From: Sphingomonas caseinilytica | GTDB taxonomy: Bacteria; Pseudomonadota; Alphaproteobacteria; Sphingomonadales; Sphingomonadaceae | Assembly: GCF_023516455.1 (NCBI RefSeq) | Contig: NZ_JAMGBA010000002.1 | Span: forward strand, 396,501 to 460,500 | Length of the DNA stretch: 64,000 bases | Direction: 5' to 3' | Part shown: one piece after another, positions 28,454 through 37,942 of the stretch | How the letters are laid out: each line of letters begins with the position of its first letter | Numbering within the stretch: the stretch's first letter is position 1 | Notes under the pieces: model-generated | The model's input: the letters and a program-made list of their open reading frames with translations, nothing else | Told to the model about the DNA's origin: nothing | Databases searched by the model: none | Made by a program: the position numbers and the translations under genes

Positions 28454-30218
28454 CTTCGACCTCCTTGGCCCGGGCGATCGCATCGAGCAGCGACTCACCA
28501 TGGCGTTCAAGCTTTGTATCGCCGATCCCTTCGATCGTCGAAAGCTCCGACAGGGATGCGGGTTTTCGGGCCGCGACCTCGCGCAATGTCGAGTCGTGGA
28601 AGATAACGTAAGGCGGGACGCCCTGCTCCTTCGCCCGCTCACGCCGCCAGTCGCGTAAGGCTTCGAACAGCGGGTCGTGCGGATAATCCGCCTGCCCGCG
28701 CTTCCGCCGCACCCGCTTTGGCGGGACGGCGATCACCAGGCTCTGTTCGCCCTTCAGGATCGGCTTGGCGCCGGGCCCGAAGCTCAGCCCGCCATATTCG
28801 TCGGCCCGAAGCGCGTCGCGGGCCAGCAGCGATCGCGCCACCGGCTTCACCAGTGCCAGCTCTTCCGCATCCATGATCCCGAATACGGACAGGCGGTCGT
28901 GCCCGAATTGCCGGACCTTCTCATTGTCGTTGCCGCCCAGCACCGCCTCCAGATGCGCCACGCCGAACCGCATCTCGGTTCGGAAGGCGGCGCTAAGCAG
29001 CTTCTGCGCCACGGTGGTCACATCGATCGTCGCTGGCGGCTCCAGGCAATTGTCGCAATTGCCGCAACGCTCCGGCGGCTCCTCGCCGAAATGGCGGAGC
29101 AGGATCGCGCGCCGACAGGTCGCGGCCTCGACGAAGGCGGCAAGCATGTTCAACCGCTCGCGCTCCTGCGGCCGCCGCTCCGGCTCGACTTCCGTCTCGA
29201 TCCTGCGGCGGGCTCTCGCGAAATCGTCCGCGCCCCAGAACAGCCAGGCCTCGGCCGGATCGCCGTCGCGCCCGGCACGGCCGGTTTCCTGATAGTAAGC
29301 CTCGATCGACTTGGACACGCCCGCATGGGCGACGAACCGTACGTCGGGCTTGTCGATGCCCATCCCGAAGGCGATGGTCGCGGCCATCACCATTTCCTCG
29401 CTGGCGACGAAAGCCGACTGGTTGCGGCTCCTGACCTTCGGCTCGAGCCCCGCATGATAGGGCAGCACACGGCGCCCCGGCGCATCAAGCTGCTCGGCCA
29501 GCTTCTCCGCGGCGTTGCGGCTCGGCACATAGACGATGCCCGGCCCCGGCTGGTCCTTCATCAAAGCGCCGACCTGCCGCGCCGCTCCGTCGCGCGGCCG
29601 TACGTGATACCGGATGTTGGGCCGGTCGAAGCCGGCAACGATCAGCCCGTCCGCTCCAATCCCAAGCTGAACCAAAATGTCGGCCCGCGTCCTTTTGTCG
29701 GCAGTCGCTGTCAGCGCCAGCCGAGGCACCTCGCGGTGCTGGTCGAGCAGTGGCAGGAGCAGGCGATAATCGGGCCGGAAATCATGGCCCCATTCGGAAA
29801 CGCAATGCGCCTCGTCGATCGCGAACAGGGCGATATCGGCTTCCTGCAACAAGCGAGAAAAGCCCTCGGTGGTCGCCCGCTCGGGCGCGACATAGAGCAG
29901 GTCGAGCTTCCCATCGCGAAGCGCGTCGCGGATGGCGCGCGGGTCTTCGCTGGCGCTGGTGAGGGCAGCGGCGTTGATTCCGAAGCTTTCGGCACTCCTA
30001 ACCTGGTCCTGCATCAGCGCGATCAGCGGAGAAATGACGATCGCCGTTCCATGCCGCGCAAGCGCCGGCAGCTGGTAGCAGAGCGACTTGCCCGCCCCGG
30101 TGGGCATCACCGCCAAGGTGTGGTGGCCTTCCAGGGCGCGCGCCACGACCTGCTCCTGCACGCCGCGAAAATGGGAAAAGCCGAAACGGTCGTGGAGAAG
30201 CTGATGCACACTGGTCAC
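28437..30218 (-). CDS. recQ: ATP-dependent DNA helicase RecQ
   Basis: 593 residues starting at the GTG at 30218; a second GTG lies at 30209. The frame stays open well upstream, but that part is antisense to the neighbouring ATPase gene. Motif I is MPTGAGKSLCYQLP and motif II is AIDEAHCVSEWGH. A zinc-binding segment (CRRAILLRHF...CGNCDNC) and a C-terminal HRDC domain (LFEALRDWRRERAKEQ) complete the bacterial RecQ set. It acts in recombination and replication fork repair. Divergent from the HerA-like ATPase. Confidence 0.96.
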   Translation of the reverse strand: MTSVHQLLHDRFGFSHFRGVQEQVVARALEGHHTLAVMPTGAGKSLCYQLPALARHGTAIVISPLIALMQDQVRSAESFGINAAALTSASEDPRAIRDALRDGKLDLLYVAPERATTEGFSRLLQEADIALFAIDEAHCVSEWGHDFRPDYRLLLPLLDQHREVPRLALTATADKRTRADILVQLGIGADGLIVAGFDRPNIRYHVRPRDGAARQVGALMKDQPGPGIVYVPSRNAAEKLAEQLDAPGRRVLPYHAGLEPKVRSRNQSAFVASEEMVMAATIAFGMGIDKPDVRFVAHAGVSKSIEAYYQETGRAGRDGDPAEAWLFWGADDFARARRRIETEVEPERRPQERERLNMLAAFVEAATCRRAILLRHFGEEPPERCGNCDNCLEPPATIDVTTVAQKLLSAAFRTEMRFGVAHLEAVLGGNDNEKVRQFGHDRLSVFGIMDAEELALVKPVARSLLARDALRADEYGGLSFGPGAKPILKGEQSLVIAVPPKRVRRKRGQADYPHDPLFEALRDWRRERAKEQGVPPYVIFHDSTLREVAARKPASLSELSTIEGIGDTKLERHGESLLDAIARAKEVEDAPAA

Positions 30219-30293
30219 AGCCGCACCATTGCCGCGCCTTGGGCACTGCGCAAGCTTGCGCTTTGACTCCCGGGCCTGCCATGGACGGGTGCA

Positions 30294-31739
30294 ATGACGG
30301 TGCGCGTAGACATGGGCGTCGACGGGAAGGGCGACGCCATCCCGATCGATCTTGAGGAGCTTCTGGCCACCCGTCTGCTCGTGCAGGGCAATTCGGGCAG
30401 CGGAAAATCGCACCTGCTCCGCCGCCTCCTCGAAAAAAGTGCAGGGCAGGTTCAGCAGGTCGTAATCGATCCCGAGGGCGATTTCGTCACCCTCGCCGAC
30501 CGCTACGGCCATGTGCCGGTCGAGGCCGCCGACCATAGCGAGCGCGACATCGCCCGCCTTGCCGCCCGCATCCGCGAGCACCGCGCCTCGGTAGTCCTCA
30601 GCCTCGAAGGGCTGGAGGCGGAAGGGCAGATGCGCTGCGCCGCCGCCTTCCTGTCGGCGCTGTTCGAAGCTCCGCGCGATCATTGGTATCCGGCGCTGGT
30701 GGTGGTCGACGAGGCACAGCTGTTCGCGCCGGCGGGGGGCGGCGAAGTCGCCGAGGAGGTGCGCCGCGCCTCCCTGTCGGCGATGACCAACCTGATGTGC
30801 CGCGGCCGCAAACGCGGCCTTGCCGGTGTCATCGCCACGCAACGCCTTGCCAAGCTCGCCAAGAATGTCGCCGCCGAAGCGTCCAACTTCCTCATGGGCC
30901 GGACCTTCCTCGACATCGACATGGCCCGTGCCGCCGACCTGCTCGGGATGGAGCGCCGCCAGGCTGAGGCGATCCGGGATCTTCCGCGCGGCACCTTCCT
31001 CGCGCTTGGCCCGGCCATCTCGCGCCGGCCCATTGCCGTAGCCATCGGCGAAGTCGAAACCCGCGCCCGCTCGATGAGCCCCAAGCTGGTGCCGCTCCCC
31101 GAAGCGCTGAGCGAAGGCCTGCAGGATCTCCTCTTCGCACCGGGAGACGACGCCCCAACCGTTATCCGGGCCTTGAGCCGGGATCCGCCTTCCTTACCTT
31201 CGGAAGCGTTGCTCCAGGCCATGGCGGCAAGTGTTCCGGCCCTGCCGTCCATGCCAGCCAAGACCGACGAGGAATCAGCCGAAATCATCGCCGATGTCCT
31301 TCGTGCCATCGTCGACGACCCCGATAGCGGCGCCCGCTCCGGCTCGATCCTGTTCCAGGACTTCACCGTCCGTTGCCGTATGGCCGGGATTCCTCGCCCG
31401 CCGCTCGATCTGGCCGAATTCACGCGCCGGCTGTCGATGGCGCGCGCCGGAATCTTCGACACCGCCGACGACAGCTGGGCGTCAGCGCTGGAGGCTGCGC
31501 GCAGCTTGCCAGATGATATGCTCGGTCCGTTCCTGCTCGTGGCCCGCGCCGCGCGCGAAGGTGCGCCATGCCCATCCGACGAAGCAATCGCCGCCAGCTA
31601 CGGCACCGCCTCGCTCGGACGCGCTCGGCGCCTGCTTCAATATATCGAAAGCCGGGAGCTGATCGTCAGCCGCGTCGATCTATCCGGCAAGCGCTCGATC
31701 GCCATTCCCCGCCTTGGCTGGAGCACGGCCGCAGCCTAG
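30294..31739 (+). CDS. HerA-like P-loop ATPase
   Basis: 481 residues. Walker A is VQGNSGSGKSHLL (G32-S39), Walker B is ALVVVDEAQLF, and CRGRKRGLAGVIATQRLAKLAKN is the sensor-type segment of HerA/FtsK-superfamily DNA pumps. The C-terminal third is helical with possible winged-helix character (LLQYIESRELIVSRVDLSGKRSIAI). No NurA nuclease is adjacent. A DNA-end processing role is inferred. It is divergent from recQ, which may be significant. Confidence 0.85.
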   Translation: MTVRVDMGVDGKGDAIPIDLEELLATRLLVQGNSGSGKSHLLRRLLEKSAGQVQQVVIDPEGDFVTLADRYGHVPVEAADHSERDIARLAARIREHRASVVLSLEGLEAEGQMRCAAAFLSALFEAPRDHWYPALVVVDEAQLFAPAGGGEVAEEVRRASLSAMTNLMCRGRKRGLAGVIATQRLAKLAKNVAAEASNFLMGRTFLDIDMARAADLLGMERRQAEAIRDLPRGTFLALGPAISRRPIAVAIGEVETRARSMSPKLVPLPEALSEGLQDLLFAPGDDAPTVIRALSRDPPSLPSEALLQAMAASVPALPSMPAKTDEESAEIIADVLRAIVDDPDSGARSGSILFQDFTVRCRMAGIPRPPLDLAEFTRRLSMARAGIFDTADDSWASALEAARSLPDDMLGPFLLVARAAREGAPCPSDEAIAASYGTASLGRARRLLQYIESRELIVSRVDLSGKRSIAIPRLGWSTAAA

Positions 31740-31773
31740 CATCGGCGTTTCGGTCCATTTGACGGAGGAAGCA

Positions 31774-32568
31774 GTGAAGCCGGTTCGACTGATCGGATTG
31801 CCGACGGATTCCCATTCGTCATTCCTGCGCGGACCGGCACAGGCCCCCGATGCGATCCGGGCGGCGCTCTCGTCCGACCATGGAAACATGGCGACGGAGT
31901 CAGGCGCGGAGCTCGGCCTCGACATCGCGCTCGAAGATCTGGGCAATCTGCAGCTCGAAGAGTCAGCGGGCGATTTCGATCGTATCCGTAAGGCCGCGTC
32001 GGCTGCCGCCAGCGCAGGCGCCACGCCCGTCTTTCTCGGCGGCGATCATATGGTCACCAACCCGATCGTCGCGGGCCTCGCCGAAATATATGGGCCCGTG
32101 AACATCCTTCACTTCGACGCCCATCCCGACCTCTACGACGATTTCGAAGGTGATCCCTTGAGCCATGCTTCGCCCTTCGCCAGGATCATGGAACGGGGTC
32201 AGGCAACTCGCCTCGTCCAGGTCGGCATCCGAACCCTCAACACACACTGCCGACAGCAGGCGGGGCGGTTCGGCGTCGAAATCGTCGAGATGCGCAACTT
32301 CGCGGCGGATAGCGTGCCGATCCCTTCCGCGCCACTTTACGTCAGCATCGATCTGGACGCGCTCGACCCGGCCTTTGCGCCGGGGGTTTCGCACCATGAG
32401 CCGGGCGGGCTTTCGGTTCGCGACATTCTTTCGGTACTTCACAGAATCGAGGGGCCGATCGTCGGCGCGGATGTGGTCGAATATAATCCGACCCGCGACA
32501 TCAACGGCATGACCGCCGTCGTGGCTGCGAAGTTTGCGAAGGAATTGGCTGCCATCGCCGCGCGCTGA
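31774..32568 (+). CDS. Arginase/agmatinase-family ureohydrolase
   Basis: 264 residues from the GTG at 31774, preceded by GGAGGA. The manganese ligands are visible in FLGGDHMVT, HFDAHPDLYD and SIDLDALDPAFAPG. The family hydrolyses guanidino compounds (arginine, agmatine, formimidoglutamate); the substrate is not fixed by these motifs. The gene starts 34 bases after the HerA-like ATPase. Confidence 0.92.
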   Translation: MKPVRLIGLPTDSHSSFLRGPAQAPDAIRAALSSDHGNMATESGAELGLDIALEDLGNLQLEESAGDFDRIRKAASAAASAGATPVFLGGDHMVTNPIVAGLAEIYGPVNILHFDAHPDLYDDFEGDPLSHASPFARIMERGQATRLVQVGIRTLNTHCRQQAGRFGVEIVEMRNFAADSVPIPSAPLYVSIDLDALDPAFAPGVSHHEPGGLSVRDILSVLHRIEGPIVGADVVEYNPTRDINGMTAVVAAKFAKELAAIAAR

Positions 32569-32576
32569 ACGAACCG

Positions 32577-32882
32577 TCAGAACTTGATCTTAATCCGCGC
32601 CATCAGCCTGTTCGACGTGAAGCCGCCAACGTTTGCGCTTTCGGTTTCGGCGCCCACTGCCACTCCGTCGGCGATCGCGATTTCGGCCTTTGGAACTTGC
32701 GTCGCCGGGGCAGGCGCCGGCTGCTTGAGCCGGTAAGGACTATAACTGTCCGGGCGAGCGCAGACCACGATTTCCTCGCTGGTCGATTTTTGAGCGGCGC
32801 AGGGCTGAGGGATGGTGAGGTCGATCCGCTCGGGCGGACGCGATGTAACGGCTTGAGCCAAGACAGCGAGAACAAGCGACAT
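32577..32882 (-). CDS. Small exported protein of unknown function
   Basis: 101 residues from the ATG at 32882, which has a GGAAGTGGAG site upstream. A short hydrophobic start (MSLVLAVLAQAVTS) could be a signal peptide. Two cysteines (QPCAAQKSTSEEIVVCARPDS) may form a periplasmic disulfide, and the tail ends in NRLMARIKIKF. The pattern of EIVVCARP-like motifs recurs in short sphingomonad exported proteins of unknown role. Divergent from the DEAD-box helicase. Confidence 0.65.
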   Translation of the reverse strand: MSLVLAVLAQAVTSRPPERIDLTIPQPCAAQKSTSEEIVVCARPDSYSPYRLKQPAPAPATQVPKAEIAIADGVAVGAETESANVGGFTSNRLMARIKIKF

Positions 32883-32988
32883 CGGACGCTCCACTTCCAC
32901 GCCAAAGCTGTCCCAATCATCTGGGTTTGGCAACCGCTTCGCTGCTGGCCCTATCGCTCGGCGCCGTTTGCGAGTAGGCGCCTCGGCC

Positions 32989-34674
32989 ATGCAACAATCC
33001 AATATTCACCCCGCCCTCGCGGAAGCGTTGGCCGCGCGCGGCTATGATACGCTGACCTCGGTCCAGTCGGCCGTCGTCGCGGGCGAAGCCGATGGCCGAG
33101 ACCTGATCGTGTCGGCGAAGACCGGCTCCGGAAAGACCGTCGCATTCGGCCTCGCCATCGCCGGCCAGATGCTGGAAGGCGATCGCGCACCCTGGACCCG
33201 CGAACCGCTCGGCCTTGTCGTCGCCCCGACCCGCGAACTGGCCATCCAGGTCAGCAAGGAGCTGGAATGGCTCTACGCTCCGGCCGGTGCCCGCATCGTC
33301 ACTTGCGTCGGCGGCATGGACCCGATGAAGGAACGCCGCGCGCTTCAGGGTGGCGCGCATATCGTCGTCGGAACGCCGGGCAGGCTTCGCGATCATCTGG
33401 AACGGGGCGCGCTCGACTTGTCCGCGCTTCGGGTCGTCGTCCTCGACGAAGCCGACGAGATGCTCGACATGGGTTTCCGCGAAGAACTTGAGGAAATCCT
33501 CGACGCGACTCCCGACGATCGCCGGACCTTGCTCTTCTCGGCGACCATGCCGCGGCCGATCGTCGCGCTTGCCAAGCGCTATCAGCGGGATGCGATGCGT
33601 ATCGAGACGATCGGCGATCGGGAAGCGCACGCCGACATCAGCTATCAGGCGGTCGCGGTTTCGCCGACCGATATCGAACATGCGGTGGTCAACGTCCTTC
33701 GCTTCCATGAGGCGGAAACGGCAATCCTGTTCTGCGCGACCCGTGACGCCGTGCGGCGCCTCCACGCCAGCCTCACCGAGCGCGGATTCCAGGCCGTCGC
33801 TTTGTCCGGTGAGCATAGCCAGTCGGAGCGGAACAATGCGCTTCAGGCATTGCGCGACAAGCGCGCCCGCGTCTGCGTCGCGACCGACGTCGCCGCGCGC
33901 GGCATCGACCTCCCGTCAGTCTCGCTTGTCATCCATGTCGAGCTTCCGCGCGATGCCGAGACGCTGCAGCATCGGTCGGGCCGCACGGGCCGCGCCGGGC
34001 GCAAGGGCATCGCCGTGTTGCTCGTTCCTTTCCGCCGCCGCCGAAACGTCGAAACGCTGCTTCGCAATGCGCGCATCCAGGCCGAATGGATCGACGCACC
34101 AATCCCGGAGCAGATCCGTATCCGGGACCGCGAGCGGTTGCTGGAATCCGTCACCGCGCCGATCGAATTGGACGAGGAAGATCAGCTGCTGGCGGGGCAG
34201 TTGATGGAGAAGCTGTCGCCCGAAGCCATCGCGGCCGCGCTGGTACAATCGCTCCGGACCGACCTTCCGTCGCCCGAAGATATTCTTGGGTCGGGAGCAC
34301 GCGAAGAGCGCGGCGAACCCGGGCCGCGCGCGGGCTTCGAAGGCTCGACCTGGTTCATGATCAATGCCGGCCGCCGCCACAACGCCGACCCGCGCTGGCT
34401 GCTGCCGCTGATCTGCCGCTACGGGCACGTCAATCGCAAGGAAATCGGCGCGATCCGTGTTGCCGCCAACGAAAGCTATTTCGAAGTGACAGAGCGCGCT
34501 GCGCCCGGCTTCATCAAGGCGCTCCGCCGCGCGACGATCGCGCCGGAAGATCAGGGGATGGTGATCGAGCAGGCCCAGCCGCGCGATGCTCCGCCGGCGC
34601 AGCGTCCGAAACATTCGGCCTTTATCAAGCCGCGCGGCGGGCCGATGGGACGGCGGAAGAAGGGCGCGAAGTAA
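32989..34674 (+). CDS. DEAD-box RNA helicase with DbpA-type RNA-binding tail
   Basis: 561 residues from the ATG at 32989; a TTG at 32968 would add seven. The helicase core has SAKTGSGKT (motif I), VVLDEADEMLDMGF (motif II), FSATMPRP (motif III) and HRSGRTGRAGRKG (motif VI). Residues about 440-540 (STWFMINAGRRHNADPRWLLPLICRYG...ESYFEV) form a DbpA/CsdA-like RNA-binding domain, followed by a basic tail. It likely acts in ribosome assembly or RNA turnover. Convergent with the Atm1-type exporter. Confidence 0.93.
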   Translation: MQQSNIHPALAEALAARGYDTLTSVQSAVVAGEADGRDLIVSAKTGSGKTVAFGLAIAGQMLEGDRAPWTREPLGLVVAPTRELAIQVSKELEWLYAPAGARIVTCVGGMDPMKERRALQGGAHIVVGTPGRLRDHLERGALDLSALRVVVLDEADEMLDMGFREELEEILDATPDDRRTLLFSATMPRPIVALAKRYQRDAMRIETIGDREAHADISYQAVAVSPTDIEHAVVNVLRFHEAETAILFCATRDAVRRLHASLTERGFQAVALSGEHSQSERNNALQALRDKRARVCVATDVAARGIDLPSVSLVIHVELPRDAETLQHRSGRTGRAGRKGIAVLLVPFRRRRNVETLLRNARIQAEWIDAPIPEQIRIRDRERLLESVTAPIELDEEDQLLAGQLMEKLSPEAIAAALVQSLRTDLPSPEDILGSGAREERGEPGPRAGFEGSTWFMINAGRRHNADPRWLLPLICRYGHVNRKEIGAIRVAANESYFEVTERAAPGFIKALRRATIAPEDQGMVIEQAQPRDAPPAQRPKHSAFIKPRGGPMGRRKKGAK

Positions 34675-34679
34675 GCGCC

Positions 34680-36488
34680 CTATTCAGCGATTTCTTCCAG
34701 CTCGCGTTCCGCTGCCTGCCGAGCCCAAAGCTCGGCATAGAGGCCACCCTTGGCCAGCAGCTCGGTATGAGTGCCGCGCTCGGCCACCCGGCCGGCGTCC
34801 AGCACGACGATCTGGTCGGCCCCGACCACCGTCGACAGGCGATGGGCAATGACGATGGTGGTGCGGTTTCGCGCCACGTCATTGAGCGTCGCCTGGATCG
34901 CCTCTTCGGTCCGGCTGTCGAGCGCGGACGTGGCCTCGTCCAAAATCAGAATCGGCGGGTCCTTCAACAGGGTGCGCGCAATCGCGACCCGCTGCTTCTC
35001 GCCACCGCTGAGCTTCAAGCCGCGCTCGCCGACCATCGATTCATAGCCCTGCGGCAAGGCGGCGATAAAATGGTCGATCGCAGCACCCTTGGCCGCTGAT
35101 TCGACGTCGGCTTCGGTCGCTCCTTCCCGGCCGTAGCCGATATTGTACCCAATGGTGTCGTTGAACAGCACCGTGTCCTGCGGGACGATCCCGATCGCGG
35201 TACGAAGGCTGTCCTGCTTTACCTGCGCGATATCCTGCCCATCGATCGTGATGCGACCGGCCGTCGGGTCGTAGAAGCGGTAGAGCAGCCGGGCGAGCGT
35301 CGACTTGCCGGCGCCCGACGGGCCGACCACGGCCAGGCTGGTCCCGGCCGGAACGTCCAGCGTCACGCCTTTCAGGATGATCCGCTCGGGCTCGTAACCG
35401 AACGCGACCTCCTCGAACCGTACATGGCCGTCCGCGACTGCCAGCACGGGTGCATTGGGCACGTCGACGACTTCGGCGGGCGTATCGGTCAGGTCGAACA
35501 TGGCCTCCATGTCGATCAGCCCCTGGCGGATCGAGCGGTACACCCAGCCCAGCATGTCGAGCGGCCGGAACAGCTGCATCAGAAGCGAATTGACCAGCAC
35601 GACGTCGCCCGGCGTGAAGCGGCCCTGGCTCCAGCCCCAGACGGTAAAGCCCATGGCCCCCGCCATCATCACATTGGTGATGAAGCTCTGGCCGATGTTG
35701 AGCCAGGCCAGCGAGGTCTCGTTCTTGACGGCGGCGCGCGCGAACTTCTCGACCGCTTCGTCGTAACGCCGGGCCTCGCGCTCCTCGGCCCCGAAATATT
35801 TGACCGTCTCATAGTTCAGCAGGCTGTCGACGGCTCGGCCGATCGCCTTGTTGTCGACCTCGTTCATCTCGCGCTGGAGATGCGTGCGCCAGTCGGTCAC
35901 TTTGCGCGTGAAGATGATGTAGGCCGCGACCATCACGAGCGTCGCGGCAACCAGTCCCGGACCGAACTTCAGGTAGAAGATGATGCAGATGGCGGTCAGT
36001 TCGAGGACTGTCGGGGCGATATTGAACAGCAGGAAATAGAGCATCATGTCGATGCTCTTGGTCCCGCGCTCGACAATCTTGGTGAGACTTCCGGTCCGCC
36101 GCTCGAGGTGGAAGCGGAGGCTCAGTGAATGGACATGACGGAACACCCGGGCCGACAGGCGCCGCGCTGCATTCTGTCCAACCTTTTCGAACAGGGCATT
36201 GCGAAGATTGTCGGCCAGCACCCCGCCGAACCGGGCGCCGGCATAGGCCACAACCAGCATCAGCGCGGCGGTCCAGGCCGCCGCCTCTCCGCTCATCGCA
36301 TCGACTACCGCCTTATAGGCGAATGGCATTGCAAGTGTGATCGCCTTGCCGGCGAGGACCAGCACGACCGCCAGAACGACGCGAAGCCGCAAGGCAGCAT
36401 CGTCCTTCGGCCACAGCATCGGCAGGAATCGCCATAGGACCGAGAAGCCGCCCTTCGGCTTTTCCAACTCTGGGGCGGCGCTGCTCAT
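34680..36488 (-). CDS. Atm1-type ABC exporter (fused permease and ATPase)
   Basis: 602 residues from the ATG at 36488. Six membrane helices lie in residues about 30-310, with the Atm1/ABCB7 features FHLERRTGSLTKIVERGTK and LLNYETVKYFGAEEREARRYDEA. The ATPase has VGPSGAGKST, LSGGEKQRVAIARTLL and ILILDEATSALD. Atm1 homologues export glutathione-derived sulfur or metal species in alphaproteobacteria and mitochondria. It is a half-transporter expected to homodimerise. Confidence 0.95.
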   Translation of the reverse strand: MSSAAPELEKPKGGFSVLWRFLPMLWPKDDAALRLRVVLAVVLVLAGKAITLAMPFAYKAVVDAMSGEAAAWTAALMLVVAYAGARFGGVLADNLRNALFEKVGQNAARRLSARVFRHVHSLSLRFHLERRTGSLTKIVERGTKSIDMMLYFLLFNIAPTVLELTAICIIFYLKFGPGLVAATLVMVAAYIIFTRKVTDWRTHLQREMNEVDNKAIGRAVDSLLNYETVKYFGAEEREARRYDEAVEKFARAAVKNETSLAWLNIGQSFITNVMMAGAMGFTVWGWSQGRFTPGDVVLVNSLLMQLFRPLDMLGWVYRSIRQGLIDMEAMFDLTDTPAEVVDVPNAPVLAVADGHVRFEEVAFGYEPERIILKGVTLDVPAGTSLAVVGPSGAGKSTLARLLYRFYDPTAGRITIDGQDIAQVKQDSLRTAIGIVPQDTVLFNDTIGYNIGYGREGATEADVESAAKGAAIDHFIAALPQGYESMVGERGLKLSGGEKQRVAIARTLLKDPPILILDEATSALDSRTEEAIQATLNDVARNRTTIVIAHRLSTVVGADQIVVLDAGRVAERGTHTELLAKGGLYAELWARQAAERELEEIAE

Positions 36489-36600
36489 CGCCTGATCACT
36501 TAGGAAGCCGCTGCAGTGTCCGCAACGGATGCGACGAACCGATTGGAACAACGGGCATTTTCAGGCCGTTATCAAGGCCATTCCTGACGGAGAGTTTATC

Positions 36601-36846
36601 ATGGGTCCCGGTTTCTACGTCATCGCCATTCTCGGTTGCGCCGACGGCTCTGCCGGATGCACGCCGGTGGCGACGTTGCCGACCCGCTACGAGAGCCGCG
36701 ATGCCTGCCAGGCCGGTACGGAACTGGCACTGGGCGCGAGCGGCGATTTCGATTTCCCGACCTTGCTCGCCCAATGCCGCCCGGGAAAGGCGCCGTCCGC
36801 CGAACATAGTGGCGATCGCGTTCCGGACGGCGCGCGGCGAGGCTGA
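36601..36846 (+). CDS. Small cysteine-containing protein of unknown function
   Basis: 81 residues from the ATG at 36601, preceded by ACGGAGAG. The first stretch (MGPGFYVIAILGCADGSAGCTPV) is moderately hydrophobic, and four cysteines are spread through the protein (about residues 13, 20, 36 and 59), suggesting export and disulfide bonds. No family name is recognised. It ends 3 bases before the SDR gene and is probably co-transcribed with it. Confidence 0.7.
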   Translation: MGPGFYVIAILGCADGSAGCTPVATLPTRYESRDACQAGTELALGASGDFDFPTLLAQCRPGKAPSAEHSGDRVPDGARRG

Positions 36847-36849
36847 GTC

Positions 36850-37707
36850 GTGCCCTCTACCGACACCGAACCGATGATCCATGAGGATGAACTCCCCGGG
36901 GAGGAAGGCAGCCTCAAGCCGAAGCCCGAATGGGAACCGCGATATCCAGGCTGCGGGCGGTTGGACGGCAAGGTCGCCATTGTTACCGGAGCTGACAGCG
37001 GGATTGGGCGTGCGGTCGCTGCACTCTATGCACGCGAAGGTGCGGACGTCGCAATTTTCTACCTCTGCGAGCATGAGGACGCCGAAAAGACCAAGGCCAT
37101 TGTCGAAGGCGAAGGACGCCGCGCAATCCTCGTCCCGGGCGATCTAGGCGATCCGAATTTCGCGCCGCGCGCCGTCCAGAAGGTAATCGATACGTTCGAC
37201 CGGCTGGACATCCTGGTCAACAATGCGGGCGAGCAGCATGCCGACAAGGATATTCGCGACATCACCGACGAGCAGTTGCGCCGCACCTTCCAGACCAACA
37301 TATTCTCGATGTTTTACCTGGTACAGGCCGCGCTGCCGCACCTGAAAGACGGTGCCTCGATCATCAATTGCACCTCGATCACCATGTATAAGGGAAGCCC
37401 CGAGCTCCTCGACTATTCGGCGACGAAGGGTGCCATCACGGCCTTTACCCGCTCCCTGTCGCAAAGCCTGATCGAGAAGGGCATTCGCGTGAACGGCGTG
37501 GCGCCCGGCCCGATCTGGACTCCGCTCAATCCGTCCGGCGGCCAGAAGCCCGAGGATATTCCGAAGTTTGGCAAGAACACGCCAATGGGTCGTCCGGGCT
37601 AGCCCAATGAAGTGGCGCCCAGCTTCCTGTTCCTTGCCTGCGATGATTCCAGCTACATGGCCGGCCAGGTCTTGCACCCCAATGGGGGAACGGTCGTCAA
37701 CGGCTGA
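36850..37707 (+). pseudogene. Short-chain dehydrogenase/reductase interrupted by an in-frame amber codon
   Basis: An SDR of the YghA/glucose-dehydrogenase-like group, starting at the GTG at 36850. The cofactor motif TGADSGIG (46-53), NNAG and the catalytic Y189-x-x-x-K193 are intact. At 37600-37602 a TAG ends the frame after residue 250 (MGRPG). The same frame continues for another 34 sense codons (PNEVAPSFLFLACDDSSYMA, then GQVLHPNGGTVVNG), the normal SDR C-terminus, to a TGA at 37705-37707. Relatives usually have Gln (CAG) at this place, so a single C-to-T change explains it. The product is either truncated, read through, or the base is a sequencing error. Confidence 0.88.
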
Positions 37708-37786
37708 CGGGACTTGTCCACAATCGGACAGCGTGAACAACCAATCCGGACATCGCCGCCCAAGCGGACCGATATTTCCCGGCCGA

Positions 37787-37825
37787 GGTGGTAATTTCCA
37801 CCAATGCTAGGTGGGAATTCCCGCC
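37787..37825. promoter_or_regulatory. Two 16-bp palindromes, candidate PspF enhancer sites
   Basis: GGTGGTAATTTCCACC (37787-37802) and GGTGGGAATTCCCGCC (37810-37825) are near-perfect palindromes sharing GGTGGnAATTnCC. Their centres are 23 bp apart and they sit about 80-118 bp upstream of the expected start of the sigma-54 promoter at 37878, where enhancer-binding proteins such as PspF bind. Confidence 0.7.
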
Positions 37826-37877
37826 AAATTATAATAATTTCTTATCAGCACTATTGAAAAACAACGATATTTTCCAA

Positions 37878-37894
37878 TTGGCACGCTCCCTGCA
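37878..37894 (+). promoter_or_regulatory. Sigma-54 promoter of the PspC operon
   Basis: TTGGCACGCTCCCTGCA has the -24 GG (37880-37881) and -12 GC (37892-37893) with exactly ten bases between, as sigma-54 requires, and TTGGCACG matches the -24 box fully. Transcription would start near 37905, about 38 bases before the first small gene. An A/T-rich bend-prone region separates it from the two palindromes. Confidence 0.85.
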
Positions 37895-37942
37895 ATAGGT
37901 GTGGAGAGCCCGATCAAGGGTTCGAAAAAGGGAGTATTTGAA

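Noticed and set aside
30219-30842. N-terminal extension of recQ by about 208 residues
   Set aside because: The added part is antisense to the HerA-like ATPase and has no RecQ similarity; the conserved RecQ start is at the GTG at 30218.
37832-37860. IHF site between the psp palindromes and the sigma-54 promoter
   Set aside because: TATCAG-N5-TTG comes close to the IHF consensus but the spacing is one base too long; only general A/T richness can be claimed.
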